A program made the translations under genes and the position numbers. From positions 1 to 51,756 of IMG/VR virus record IMGVR_UViG_3300042015_000013: a stretch of DNA of 51,756 nucleotides; one strand, written 5' to 3'. Below the pieces are notes generated by a model. That model saw only the letters and a program-made list of their open reading frames with translations. It did no database searches and was not told where the DNA came from. Every line of letters starts with the position of its first letter. Position 1 is the first letter of the stretch. This DNA comes from a virus. Of this stretch, positions 1-7,671 are shown piece after piece.

Positions 1-35
1 ATAAAGAGGGTAACGCAGACAAAAACCATTATCAA
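1..35. repeat. left copy of 35-bp end overlap
   Basis: Bases 1-35 equal 51722-51756 except base 9 (G here, C at 51730), so 34 of 35 match. The repeat lies inside one continuous reading frame. It is therefore best read as circular or terminally redundant overlap of one molecule rather than a functional repeat. Confidence 0.85.
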
Positions 36-533
36 CATTTTTCGGTAGAATATTACACTAAGATTCTTAATGCCTACAGGAAAAAGAAGGGCGACATCTG
101 GGGAAAGGTTCGTCAGGCATTACCAGCCCCTGAATTAGTCATATCGGAAAAAGTTAGACAGTACAATAAACAGGCTATCATTAACGAAATTTACGACGCT
201 TATATCGCGTATCAGAAAGGAGTTACGCCGCGCTTCCCTATTAGTGTTCACATTAACGAACTTATCGAACAGGGACACTTAAGGGAATTGCCTACACCCC
301 TGAACGAAGACTACGTGAAGGCTTATCGAATGATGTTAGTAAGCCCGCATCTTACTAAAGACCAGAAGAAGGAAATAAAAAAACAATATGCTTTGCCGGG
401 GATGCCTCTTTATCTTAAGACCGAAGCCCAGTCGATGGCGAATAATCGCGCAATGGCTGGCGTATTCGATGTCTGGATCGAAATGGGCTTCGACATCGTT
501 AAAACCGAACAAGATGGAAGTAATATTTCATAA
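1..533 (+). CDS. 3' part of the end-spanning replication-region gene
   Basis: The frame is open from base 3 to the stop at 531-533 and continues the frame that runs off the right end of the window (51322-51756). Joined through the 35-bp repeat it gives one protein of about 310 residues, of which 165 are encoded here after the overlap. I recognise no family: no Walker A or nuclease motif is visible, and the protein is mostly helical and charged. It follows a winged-helix initiator-like gene and precedes a RusA-like gene, so a replication accessory role such as helicase loading is possible but only inferred. An internal ATG at 288 is not needed as a start. Confidence 0.8.
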   Translation, partial: KEGNADKNHYQHFSVEYYTKILNAYRKKKGDIWGKVRQALPAPELVISEKVRQYNKQAIINEIYDAYIAYQKGVTPRFPISVHINELIEQGHLRELPTPLNEDYVKAYRMMLVSPHLTKDQKKEIKKQYALPGMPLYLKTEAQSMANNRAMAGVFDVWIEMGFDIVKTEQDGSNIS

Positions 534-1023
534 GACACTACCAGACCCGCCGACAAAATGGGTCTACGAGCGTAAGAAGGTAAAAATAAATAAAAGGGGC
601 GAACTGGTTGGCGATACCACCCATTACCTTACCGCAAACTTATTTTACGGCGATGTTCATTGGGTAACACGAAACACCGTTGTAAAATTTGCTAAGGAAT
701 GGCTGGTTCAGTTCCTTACCGATATTCCAGAACTGGAAAAATGCCAGATAGAAATTACTTACCATCACACGTCGGACGGATTCGATTTGGACAATAAGCT
801 TTACTTCTGGGTTAAGATTCTTCTGGATATTTTGAAGACACCGTCGTCCAGGCAGGAAGCGAAAGCGATAGATTACGATAACGAAATAATTTCCATTAAG
901 TGTCTAAAGGACGATACAGTTCAGTACGTAGATAGGATAAACATGGACTTCAAACGCGGTGCAACCGCATTAGAGATAAAAATAATAGGCAGGAAATCCG
1001 CCGTTCAGGAAACATTATTTTAA
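514..1023 (+). CDS. RusA-like Holliday junction resolvase
   Basis: Probable endodeoxyribonuclease that cuts branched recombination or replication intermediates before packaging. The 169-residue protein has two acidic clusters typical of RusA: D91-L-D93-N94-K95, and D120-Y-D122-N followed by an EIISIKCLKDD-like stretch. RusA proteins carry the same D-x-D-N and late acidic pattern, usually in about 120-140 residues. I chose the ATG at 514, which overlaps the upstream gene by 20 bases, because the longer frame from 388 would overlap it by almost 150. The YqaJ-like nuclease and annealing protein upstream fit a recombination module. Family assignment is by pattern only. Confidence 0.62.
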   Translation: MEVIFHKTLPDPPTKWVYERKKVKINKRGELVGDTTHYLTANLFYGDVHWVTRNTVVKFAKEWLVQFLTDIPELEKCQIEITYHHTSDGFDLDNKLYFWVKILLDILKTPSSRQEAKAIDYDNEIISIKCLKDDTVQYVDRINMDFKRGATALEIKIIGRKSAVQETLF

Positions 1024-1040
1024 CCCTTAAATTTAAAAAC

Positions 1041-1346
1041 GTGGAAACCTCAAATTACAAACCAATTAAACAGAACATTCTGGCAAATCTTGAAGATTTA
1101 CGGGATAAGGTAGATTACAAACGATCTACCCCACAGGTGGTAAGATTAGATTCTTACTACTTTGACGAAATGACGCAGGAACGCTACACGCTGGCAGTCG
1201 AAGTCGTAACTTCTATGCAGCAGACCGAAAACGGTCTGGATATTTCGGACATATATATCGAAGAAGTTCATTTCTTTAAAAATGATGGGGAACGACCGAA
1301 GTTCCTGTTCAGTAAAGCAGAACTTACCGATTACATAGATTTTTAG
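1041..1346 (+). CDS. hypothetical protein, GTG start
   Basis: A 101-residue acidic protein that I do not recognise. It begins with GTG at 1041 after an A-rich leader with no Shine-Dalgarno, and no nearby ATG gives a better start. It lies 17 bases after the resolvase gene and 2 bases before the next gene, so it is co-transcribed with the replication/recombination operon. No cysteine clusters or membrane segments are visible. Confidence 0.7.
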   Translation: METSNYKPIKQNILANLEDLRDKVDYKRSTPQVVRLDSYYFDEMTQERYTLAVEVVTSMQQTENGLDISDIYIEEVHFFKNDGERPKFLFSKAELTDYIDF

Positions 1347-1348
1347 AT

Positions 1349-1693
1349 ATGGGAACAGTAGATCAGTTCAAGTGTGAACAGCCCTGTAATAATTGCCCAT
1401 ACCGAAAAGATGCACCTTTGCGTCATTGGGCGGTAGAAGAATTCATTAATCTTATAGCTACAGAAAAAAGCCAGTTCGGTGCGGTTTTCGGTTGCCATAA
1501 AAATAATGGTAGTGTCTGCGTTGGCTGGTTAATGAAACAAGACGAACGATATTTCCCCAGCATCGCGTTACGGATGTCCTTAAGTAAGCATAAAATCACA
1601 CGGGACTATCTGGACAAATTAAATTCCCCTTCGCCATTATTCGACACCGTGGAAGAAATGGTTAAAGCAAACTATCCAGAATATAAATTTTAA
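1349..1693 (+). CDS. Cys-rich DUF6283-like protein
   Basis: A 114-residue protein with an N-terminal C-x3-C-x2-C-P-Y-R motif (residues about 9-18) and later cysteines in FGCHKNNGSVCVG, suggesting one bound metal ion. The CxxCPYR-D start resembles the small phage family DUF6283, whose function is unknown; this is recall by motif, not a search. It sits 2 bases after the previous gene in the early operon. Confidence 0.68.
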   Translation: MGTVDQFKCEQPCNNCPYRKDAPLRHWAVEEFINLIATEKSQFGAVFGCHKNNGSVCVGWLMKQDERYFPSIALRMSLSKHKITRDYLDKLNSPSPLFDTVEEMVKANYPEYKF

Positions 1694-1709
1694 CTATAAA
1701 TATTTTATT

Positions 1710-2357
1710 ATGAATGACCAACAAAAAAGGGTAATCCCTTATTCAGATTTTGACATGGTTTCGGTAAAGTACAGCCCGAAGACAGGTTTAGACGTTGTCT
1801 ATTTCAACAAAGCTACAGGAAGAAGGGAAAACCCTTCGGACGATAAGCACAAACCGCACCCCGATTTATTGGAAGCACTTAAGGCGTTAGCCCCACACGT
1901 AGCCCATATATTAGGATTACAGGACGGCTGGGACTATGCCCGCGAAAACCTGAAAGACAATTCGGATTTATTGAGAGGTGCCATGAGTGGCGCGAACGAA
2001 GCCGATGGTAGATTTACCGTTTCAGGGATCAGGTTCGCAGGGTCAGGCAAAAACGCATCGGTTAAGATTACAGGATCGCTTAAGTGTAAAACTGGTGCCG
2101 TGGGAATGGCTTCGCCTCTTATCAACTTCCAAAGCAATGCAATGGCAATAGAACAGACCATTCAAGCACTTTGCGAAAAGGTAAAAGAAGAAGTTTTCAA
2201 TTTCGTGATTACTGGAAAAGAAGACGCTAAACAGGAAGAAATAGACTTCAATAGTGCAAACGACCCAGACATCGACCAGCCAATAAAAAACAAAGGCGGA
2301 CGAACCAAAAAACAGCTAAGGGTAGACGAAGAAGCCGAAAAAGCTACCGAAGAATAA
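1710..2357 (+). CDS. hypothetical early protein with acidic tail
   Basis: A 215-residue protein of unknown family. The middle (about 90-160) looks beta-rich with a repeated 'GSxKxxSVKITGSLK' flavour, followed by a short helix. The C-terminus is a charged tail with a lysine/arginine patch (KNKGGRTKKQ) and an acidic end (DEEAEKATEE). An acidic tail in a replication operon is reminiscent of single-stranded DNA-binding proteins, but I see no clear OB-fold signature, so this is only a suggestion. The leader is A/T-rich. Confidence 0.7.
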   Translation: MNDQQKRVIPYSDFDMVSVKYSPKTGLDVVYFNKATGRRENPSDDKHKPHPDLLEALKALAPHVAHILGLQDGWDYARENLKDNSDLLRGAMSGANEADGRFTVSGIRFAGSGKNASVKITGSLKCKTGAVGMASPLINFQSNAMAIEQTIQALCEKVKEEVFNFVITGKEDAKQEEIDFNSANDPDIDQPIKNKGGRTKKQLRVDEEAEKATEE

Positions 2358-2391
2358 TTATAACGGGGGATTCGTCCCCCTTTATTTCCTT

Positions 2392-2832
2392 ATGATGAAA
2401 TCAAAAGATACCGGCCCATGTCAGAATCCTGACTGCGATGGAACATACAAACTTTACCGAACGACTGATCCGAAGTTCTGTTCGCCTGAATGCCTGATTA
2501 AATGTAAGCCACCAGCCCAGAAAAAGCCATATACACCCGCAGAAAAAAAACAGTATAAAATAGCCCGGCGATCTAAAAAAAGGGCAAAAGAAGAAATTGT
2601 TTACAATCAACTCGTAAAGGTGTGGTTAATTGGTAAAATTTGTCCTATCACAAAGAAGCCAGCTACAGAAGTCCATCATAAAAAAGGGCGAATCGGAAAA
2701 CTTCTTTTAGATACCAGATTCTGGTTAGGCGTAACGCGTAAAGGGCATAAATGGATCGAAGAACATCCAGAAGAAGCGAAAAAACTGGGCTACTCATTAA
2801 GCAGACTGGAAAAAGATGGCGAAGAAGGCTAA
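2392..2832 (+). CDS. HNH/NinG-like zinc-binding protein
   Basis: A 146-residue basic protein. Residues 9-35 carry C-x4-C and C-x3-C pairs (QNPDCDG, FCSPECL), a likely zinc site. Residues about 85-125 contain C-P-x3-K-P-A-T-E-V-H-H-K-K-G-R and then R-x-G-H-K-W-I, an HNH-like arrangement also seen in phage NinG-type recombination proteins. Catalysis is not certain because the usual central Asn is not obvious. ATGs at 2392 and 2395 are both possible starts. It overlaps the next gene by 17 bases. Confidence 0.6.
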   Translation: MMKSKDTGPCQNPDCDGTYKLYRTTDPKFCSPECLIKCKPPAQKKPYTPAEKKQYKIARRSKKRAKEEIVYNQLVKVWLIGKICPITKKPATEVHHKKGRIGKLLLDTRFWLGVTRKGHKWIEEHPEEAKKLGYSLSRLEKDGEEG

Positions 2833-3037
2833 CGAAAACAGGGTCTTCCGAAAGGATGGTGTAGAGTACTTCGGCATTCTACCGCTTACCACCGAAGTCG
2901 AGGTCGTCGCGACAAAGGACGGTAAAACCCATAAGACTAAAATGTCTTACGACGATGCGTTATGCATGAAGAAAGTGGCTGGATGGACTTATAACATTTA
3001 CCAGCCGAATTTTTGTTCAATCCCTGATACAAAATAA
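2816..3037 (+). CDS. hypothetical small protein
   Basis: A 73-residue, lysine-rich protein of unknown function. It starts inside the end of the HNH-like gene, and its stop (TAA, 3035-3037) shares a base with the next ATG. Such overlap supports translational coupling in the early operon. No motif recognised. Confidence 0.6.
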   Translation: MAKKANENRVFRKDGVEYFGILPLTTEVEVVATKDGKTHKTKMSYDDALCMKKVAGWTYNIYQPNFCSIPDTK

Positions 3038-3303
3038 TGGAAGACGATAAAATAGTATGGTACGAATCGACCGAATGGCCCGAAGTACTAAAGGAATCAA
3101 TAACTGGAACTTCCATCGATGTTCTGGTTTACGATCCAGTTGCCGATCAGCATACAGTAGGGTGGTACGACTTTAATTTGTTTACGTGGCATTTTCTAAG
3201 CAACGAAGACGTTAACCCCCGATTTGTATGGCGATACTTTAACGACAAACATGATAGATATAAACCCAAAAAAAGAAAAACCAATGAGTATAAGACAAAG
3301 TGA
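3037..3303 (+). CDS. hypothetical small protein
   Basis: An 88-residue Trp/Tyr-rich, acidic protein with a basic C-terminus. Its ATG overlaps the preceding stop in a TAATG junction, and its end overlaps the next gene by 20 bases. No family recognised. Confidence 0.6.
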   Translation: MEDDKIVWYESTEWPEVLKESITGTSIDVLVYDPVADQHTVGWYDFNLFTWHFLSNEDVNPRFVWRYFNDKHDRYKPKKRKTNEYKTK

Positions 3304-3478
3304 ATTATTGATCGTTGCTGCCGATTATATTCGGGAAACCAAAGACAGCTACTACCTGGACTGCGAAGGCGATCTGGAATGGTTCCCGAAAAAGCTTGTT
3401 AAGTTTAACGCGGAAACTAAAGAACTGGAAGCCCCTCGATGGCTACTGGAAGAAAAGTTCCCAGATACAAAATTTTAA
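3284..3478 (+). CDS. hypothetical small protein
   Basis: I take the ATG at 3284 rather than 3224 because the shorter form (64 residues) overlaps its neighbour by 20 bases instead of 80, and the leader before 3284 is A-rich like other starts here. The product is acidic, with many Trp and Leu. Function unknown. Confidence 0.58.
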   Translation: MSIRQSELLIVAADYIRETKDSYYLDCEGDLEWFPKKLVKFNAETKELEAPRWLLEEKFPDTKF

Positions 3479-3481
3479 ACC

Positions 3482-4015
3482 ATGCCAGTAATAACATTTT
3501 CCAGACGGTTCCCTGCTACCCATCCAAAGGCTGGGGAACCTACTCTTTTCGTCCAGCAAATACTTAACGCCTTACGAATACCAATCGACCACAATTATAA
3601 GACGTGGCTTAAAGAACATAATCCGAACGTCGATGAAAAAACGATCAGTATGTTTTATAAGGATTTGACAGATAACCCGACTAACGGTGTTAAGATGCAC
3701 ACGATACGAGGTGGTAAGAATAGAAAGATCGGCGGAACGTTTTCGCCCCGCGTCTGGTCTTTTAAGCCGTACAATAGCCCACAGATAACCTTTGCCCCCG
3801 ACTGCGAAATAAAATCGCTGTACGACTTCCAGATCACGCCAGACGGTGCCTATATGATTGACGGGTGGAAAGCCCAGACAGTACAAAGGTGTCGGGTAGC
3901 GGTAAACGATGGGTTAAGTTCTGGCGACTTTCAGGACTGGTTCATTCCCCCCAGCGGTAAAAAGTTCGGCGGATTCAAGGGGCAAATTATAGGCATAATC
4001 CCAGTTACATACTAA
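3482..4015 (+). CDS. hypothetical protein, possibly ASCH/PUA-like
   Basis: A 177-residue protein, last gene of the operon before a terminator. The central 'KMHTIRGGKNRKIGGTFS' stretch, followed by a beta-strand-rich C-terminus, resembles the H-T-I-R and glycine pattern of ASCH (PUA-like, nucleic-acid-binding) domains. The resemblance is weak and by eye. Without that fold it would be an unknown phage protein. Confidence 0.6.
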   Translation: MPVITFSRRFPATHPKAGEPTLFVQQILNALRIPIDHNYKTWLKEHNPNVDEKTISMFYKDLTDNPTNGVKMHTIRGGKNRKIGGTFSPRVWSFKPYNSPQITFAPDCEIKSLYDFQITPDGAYMIDGWKAQTVQRCRVAVNDGLSSGDFQDWFIPPSGKKFGGFKGQIIGIIPVTY

Positions 4016-4022
4016 GAAAAAC

Positions 4023-4052
4023 AAAGACGATCCGATGTGGTCGTCTTTTTTT
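4023..4052 (+). terminator. rho-independent terminator
   Basis: AAAGACGA (4023-4030) pairs with TCGTCTTT (4041-4048), followed by a T run. It ends the operon that started at 47.0 kb and crosses the window join. Confidence 0.85.
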
Positions 4053-4074
4053 ATGCAAAAAATAAAACAAATTA

Positions 4075-4107
4075 TTTGTTTTATATAAAATAAATGATTT
4101 ATATTTG
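4075..4107 (+). promoter_or_regulatory. early promoter P1 (Bacteroidetes type)
   Basis: TTTG at 4075-4078, a 21-bp spacer and TATATTTG at 4100-4107 match the Bacteroidetes -33/-7 consensus. The -33 box lies in a perfect inverted repeat, ATAAAACAAAT-T-ATTTGTTTTAT, which could be a repressor or activator site. Close copies occur at 8434 and 46990. Transcription should begin near 4110-4113. Confidence 0.85.
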
Positions 4108-4109
4108 CT

Positions 4110-4125
4110 CAACCAATTAAAGTAA
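4110..4125 (+). promoter_or_regulatory. early leader segment complementary to putative sRNA
   Basis: The 16 bases CAACCAATTAAAGTAA, 7 bases upstream of the ATG at 4133, are the exact reverse complement of 19965-19980. This is the 5' end of the P1 transcript, so pairing would cover the ribosome-loading region. Confidence 0.5.
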
Positions 4126-4132
4126 ATGACTT

Positions 4133-4429
4133 ATGAATTACGACGAATCATTATTACAAGGGGCATACGCAAACGACAATCGCCCGGCTACAGAACCAGA
4201 AATTATCTATCTGGTAATTATCGACAAAAAAAGTGTTTCTTATTCTTCCGCAGACAGGGACGAAGTTTATACCCAGTATGAAGAAGAAGTTAACGAAGCG
4301 ACGGAAAACTTAGAAAATAAGCGAATCGAATTCGGGTGGGTTTACGACCACGACTACCACCAGAAAGATTTCGCTAAAACCTACAAAAGTTTTACCGCAG
4401 AAGAAGACCATAGAATCAGAATTAAATAA
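4133..4429 (+). CDS. hypothetical early protein
   Basis: A 98-residue, strongly acidic protein (many Glu/Asp/Tyr), first gene of the P1 operon and so probably among the first products after infection. Small acidic first-operon products are often inhibitors of host or defence proteins, but no family is recognised here and that is speculation. Its leader contains the sRNA-complementary segment. Confidence 0.7.
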   Translation: MNYDESLLQGAYANDNRPATEPEIIYLVIIDKKSVSYSSADRDEVYTQYEEEVNEATENLENKRIEFGWVYDHDYHQKDFAKTYKSFTAEEDHRIRIK

Positions 4430-4440
4430 TTCAAATTACC

Positions 4441-4674
4441 ATGAATAATCAAAGACGTAAGGAATTACAGGAAATATCGGACGGCATTTCCGAATTAAAG
4501 GAAAAGTTAGAATCGTTAATGGAACAGGAGCAGGAAGGTTTAGATAACCTTCCAGAATCCTTTCAGAATGGCGAAAGAGGCGAAGCGATGCAGGAATGTA
4601 TCGATCAGATGCAGGAAGCTATCGACAGCATGGAATCAGCAATGGAATCAATAGAAGAAACAATAAATCGTTAA
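4441..4674 (+). CDS. hypothetical coiled-coil protein
   Basis: A 77-residue, almost entirely helical, Glu/Gln/Met-rich protein with heptad-like spacing, predicted as a coiled coil. It follows the previous gene by 11 bases. The nine bases before its ATG (CAAATTACC) are also complementary to the putative sRNA (19980-19988). Function unknown. Confidence 0.7.
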   Translation: MNNQRRKELQEISDGISELKEKLESLMEQEQEGLDNLPESFQNGERGEAMQECIDQMQEAIDSMESAMESIEETINR

Positions 4675-4676
4675 GA

Positions 4677-5045
4677 ATGGGAAATTTAATCAAAACATGG
4701 AATGATCTGGATAACGTGAACCAGCTAATTCATAATTCAGAAATAGCCATCGACAATATTAGTAGATGGCCCAATAAGACCAGCAGGGATTATCAGGAAT
4801 ATGAACTTATTACTAAGCAACTGGCAGAAGCTAAAGAAGAAAAACTTCGTCTTCTTAATCAACTGATCGAAGATGCAGAAGAAGAAAAAGTAAAAGTGTG
4901 TGACACCATCCCAGACGAAGAACCGACAACGTATTCCGAAAACACTTTCAATTACAAAGAGTGGGAAGCGGCAAAAAATACCGTTAGCCCTGTAAGCGGT
5001 GGCGTGTTTGTCGGGGGTAAAACCAGCGCGCCAGACGAAGAATAA
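4677..5045 (+). CDS. hypothetical protein
   Basis: A 122-residue protein using the ATG at 4677, two bases after the upstream stop; a longer frame from 4596 would overlap that gene. The first two-thirds are helical and charged, possibly coiled coil, and the end is glycine-rich and flexible. Not recognised. Confidence 0.65.
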   Translation: MGNLIKTWNDLDNVNQLIHNSEIAIDNISRWPNKTSRDYQEYELITKQLAEAKEEKLRLLNQLIEDAEEEKVKVCDTIPDEEPTTYSENTFNYKEWEAAKNTVSPVSGGVFVGGKTSAPDEE

Positions 5046-5065
5046 CCAATTAAAATTTTAGTAAT

Positions 5066-5494
5066 ATGTGTACACCGAATCCACCTTTTAACCCGTTCGC
5101 TTTTCCTAATGATGAAAAAGCAACCGATAGTTACGGAATGACCTTAATGGATTATTTCGCTTCCACAGCACCGCCACCGCCAGACTGGTTTAGACCTCAT
5201 ATAGAAGAAAGACCCAAACGTTCGGCGCGACTTCACGAAATATTTGGTAAAGGTTCAGAACACCCAGATTCTGAATTGTTTCTAAGGTATTACAATGACG
5301 AATCGAACGAATGGGAAGGCGATAATATCCCCCCTAAACTTAAAGCCGAAGTAGCAGAAGCCGATAAGAACCTCGACATCTGGATTCAGAAGACTAACGA
5401 ATGGGAAGCAAAAAATAACATTCAAACTATTGTACAATGGCGATTTGTCTACGCTACAGAAATGCTTAAACACCGTCAACTAATAACCATATAA
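5066..5494 (+). CDS. hypothetical protein
   Basis: A 142-residue protein starting with a Pro/Phe-rich segment (MCTPNPPFNPFAFP, then TAPPPPDWF) and continuing as an acidic helical domain. The leader holds AACCAATTAAA, the same motif as at 4111. Its stop overlaps the next ATG (TAATG). Function unknown. Confidence 0.68.
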   Translation: MCTPNPPFNPFAFPNDEKATDSYGMTLMDYFASTAPPPPDWFRPHIEERPKRSARLHEIFGKGSEHPDSELFLRYYNDESNEWEGDNIPPKLKAEVAEADKNLDIWIQKTNEWEAKNNIQTIVQWRFVYATEMLKHRQLITI

Positions 5495-5796
5495 TGGAAA
5501 ATTTACAAAATAACAAAACATTTATTTTCCAGTTCTATTCTTCTACGGGGGGAGTACTGGCAGACACCGACCTTCTTACGAGGGAAGAAGCCGTAAAACT
5601 TTGGAATGACAACTACCCAGTTGCCGCCGAACTGATAAAAAACGGAACCACGATCCAGATGGCTGTATGGGCTGGAATGGACGAAAACATGATGTTCGAT
5701 AGGAATAACGTTCTGGGATTTATCGACTACGATTACACTTCGGACGGTACCAGAATACTGTCTTCAACAATGCAACCAATTAAACCGACTATATAA
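5494..5796 (+). CDS. hypothetical protein
   Basis: A 100-residue protein of mixed alpha/beta composition with no recognised motif. It shares its start base with the preceding stop and its stop with the next start, so it is translationally coupled in the P1 operon. Confidence 0.65.
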   Translation: MENLQNNKTFIFQFYSSTGGVLADTDLLTREEAVKLWNDNYPVAAELIKNGTTIQMAVWAGMDENMMFDRNNVLGFIDYDYTSDGTRILSSTMQPIKPTI

Positions 5797-6485
5797 TGGA
5801 AAAAATAGATTTGACCCGTATATACTTTTTCAATAACCGAGCGGTTAAAATACTACGCGAAGAAAGCGACCAGTTCGTTTTAGTTCAGGCGCAACTTAAT
5901 ATCGATCACGATATTACTGGCGGTAACTTTTGTCATGGATGCATGGTGGGACACTATCATCACGATTGCGAACAGGCTGGCGAAGTTATCGAAGCGGTTA
6001 TGGAAAATATTAGCGATGCAGAAGTGTTCTGGGTGGCTAAAAAATACCTACAGGAAGAACCGTTCGAATACAAAGAGTATCAAAAACTTAAGGAAGCGAA
6101 TAAGGCACTTACCGAACAAAGGGATAATCTTATCGATGTGGTTTTTGAACTTAAGAAAGAAGAATCGAAGTTGCTGGATTCTTGCAAGGGTCTACAGCTT
6201 GCGTTCCAGCGTAAGGTAGAAGACAAAATCGCGCTTGAATTTAATTACATAGCTTCCAAACTTAAGCACGACGAATTGAAGGATAAGATTAAAGAATCGA
6301 AGTCGGCAATAGTGAAGGGAACTAATGTAGTTATATCGGCGGACAGAATGCTGGAACTTTTACAGGCAGACATTACACTTCGCCGTCTGAAAAGTGGTGG
6401 CGTTGATAACTGGGAATGGTATGGCGAAAGTATGAAGGGCGGTAGTGTAGAAAAAGAAGCCTTCGAAACCTTTAAAAATCTATAA
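5796..6485 (+). CDS. Cys/His-cluster coiled-coil protein
   Basis: A 229-residue protein. Residues about 44-58 hold a dense C-x2-C and His cluster (FCHGCMVGHYHHDC), a probable metal site. Residues about 95-185 form a long charged coiled coil. The family is unknown. It is coupled to both neighbours by overlapping stop/start codons. A nucleic-acid or protein-binding scaffold is possible; nothing indicates catalysis. Confidence 0.68.
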   Translation: MEKIDLTRIYFFNNRAVKILREESDQFVLVQAQLNIDHDITGGNFCHGCMVGHYHHDCEQAGEVIEAVMENISDAEVFWVAKKYLQEEPFEYKEYQKLKEANKALTEQRDNLIDVVFELKKEESKLLDSCKGLQLAFQRKVEDKIALEFNYIASKLKHDELKDKIKESKSAIVKGTNVVISADRMLELLQADITLRRLKSGGVDNWEWYGESMKGGSVEKEAFETFKNL

Positions 6486-6829
6486 TGAAAAAGATATTTA
6501 TATTCTTTGTAATGGTTCTTCTGGTGTCTTGTAACACCGCCAAAACCATAACCCTTTCTTACAATCACGTTACTGACGAAGTAAGAGTAAATGACAGCCT
6601 ACAGAATCCCCACGCTATGGATGTCTGGAACCAACTGGACGACGAATTCGAAATCGTGATCCATAAGCACCGAATAAAAAGCATTACACCCGTAGGCTTC
6701 AAATACGAATATGAACCATACTACACAAATGGTCGCGTATACTTCTACAGCCCTGATATGTCCAAATACATGGCGGACAATGAATGGTTTACTTTTATAG
6801 TAGTCTATAAAAAACGCCTTAATGAATAA
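6485..6829 (+). CDS. phage-encoded lipoprotein (early)
   Basis: A 114-residue protein beginning MKKIFIFFVMVLLVSC, a short basic N-terminus and hydrophobic run ending in a lipobox with Cys16. The mature part has beta-strand character. It should be lipidated and anchored in the envelope. In other phages, early lipoproteins often block superinfection or receptor use, so surface exclusion is a reasonable inference; no sequence motif proves it. It overlaps the next small gene by 8 bases. Confidence 0.75.
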   Translation: MKKIFIFFVMVLLVSCNTAKTITLSYNHVTDEVRVNDSLQNPHAMDVWNQLDDEFEIVIHKHRIKSITPVGFKYEYEPYYTNGRVYFYSPDMSKYMADNEWFTFIVVYKKRLNE

Positions 6830-6992
6830 CTTTTATTACCCGCCAGACCTGATCCGCCTTATTATTCTCAACTGGGAAGTTTATCGAATCAGGCTGGCTT
6901 ATAATTCAGAACCTGAAAAGCGAATATATGTACCGTATATTTTCTATTGTCCAGCGGTAGGGCCATTCGCATTTATCCATCACTTAAATTAA
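6822..6992 (+). CDS. small hypothetical protein
   Basis: A 56-codon frame starting MNNFYYPPDL and ending just before the next gene. Its ATG overlaps the end of the lipoprotein gene by 8 bases, as is common here, and it fills an otherwise empty stretch. Rich in Tyr/Ile/Phe; a hydrophobic middle is not long enough for a clear membrane helix. Function unknown. Confidence 0.5.
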   Translation: MNNFYYPPDLIRLIILNWEVYRIRLAYNSEPEKRIYVPYIFYCPAVGPFAFIHHLN

Positions 6993-6996
6993 AATT

Positions 6997-7671
6997 ATGA
7001 AAGCATTTTTAGACCCAAATAATATAGCCGTCCTGATTTTGGGAACGCTATTCGTGGTAATTATTATTTATCTGCATAATATTTCAAAGACCTTCCCTAA
7101 AATTCCAACCTACGGCGATCTTACAAAAAGGCAAAAAGAACTGTTTTTAATATGCAAGCAATCTAATAACATAGAATATCACGAAGAACTTATTAAACTA
7201 AGTAAGAAGCTTCGGGACATGGAAAAATCTATTCCATTCAGAAGCACCCCCGGCGGAAACTATACAAAAGGCTTTGAAGAATTATCTTCTTTGATTAAAG
7301 TAGATTCTGAATTGCAGAGTGTAGAACAAAAACTAACGAAAACTGGGGAAGTCACACCGCCTTCAAAACTTGACATATTCACGGCTCATAAGGCTTGTAC
7401 AAATAACATTAACGGGATTCTGGCTGGTAGACCCGACCTGTCTTTTATCACCGAAGGTAAAACTAAAACCGCCCATGACTTTAACGAATACTATCGAGGT
7501 CTTACCGAAAAACAGGCGGAAGCTTACGGTCGCGCCGATGCACACATTCCAGAACTGGTTCAGATAGCTGAAATGTACTTCGACAGTATGGTCGGCACGC
7601 CAGCAGAAAACGGTCTTCCTTACGCTATTGTAAAACAAACTTTAAAAGTTATCGCAAATGGGACAGCATAA
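6997..7671 (+). CDS. membrane-anchored hypothetical protein
   Basis: A 224-residue protein with one hydrophobic segment at residues about 9-27 (IAVLILGTLFVVIIIYL) and a soluble, helical, basic remainder. It probably sits in the inner membrane with a cytoplasmic domain. It overlaps the next gene by 14 bases. No family recognised. Confidence 0.68.
   Translation: MKAFLDPNNIAVLILGTLFVVIIIYLHNISKTFPKIPTYGDLTKRQKELFLICKQSNNIEYHEELIKLSKKLRDMEKSIPFRSTPGGNYTKGFEELSSLIKVDSELQSVEQKLTKTGEVTPPSKLDIFTAHKACTNNINGILAGRPDLSFITEGKTKTAHDFNEYYRGLTEKQAEAYGRADAHIPELVQIAEMYFDSMVGTPAENGLPYAIVKQTLKVIANGTA

Noticed and set aside
388-513. Longer N-terminus for the RusA-like gene (start at 388)
   Set aside because: It would overlap the upstream gene by almost 150 bases in another frame; the ATG at 514 gives the family-like length.
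481-533. Similarity of GAAATGGGCTTCGA at 480 and 9639 as a repeat
   Set aside because: Short match from similar peptides (IEMGFD) in the same codon preference; no wider repeat around it.
1934-2161. Minus-strand open frames throughout, for example 1934-2161 and 9238-9837
   Set aside because: All lie opposite strong + strand genes, show no motif, and have no promoter; the genome is coded on one strand.
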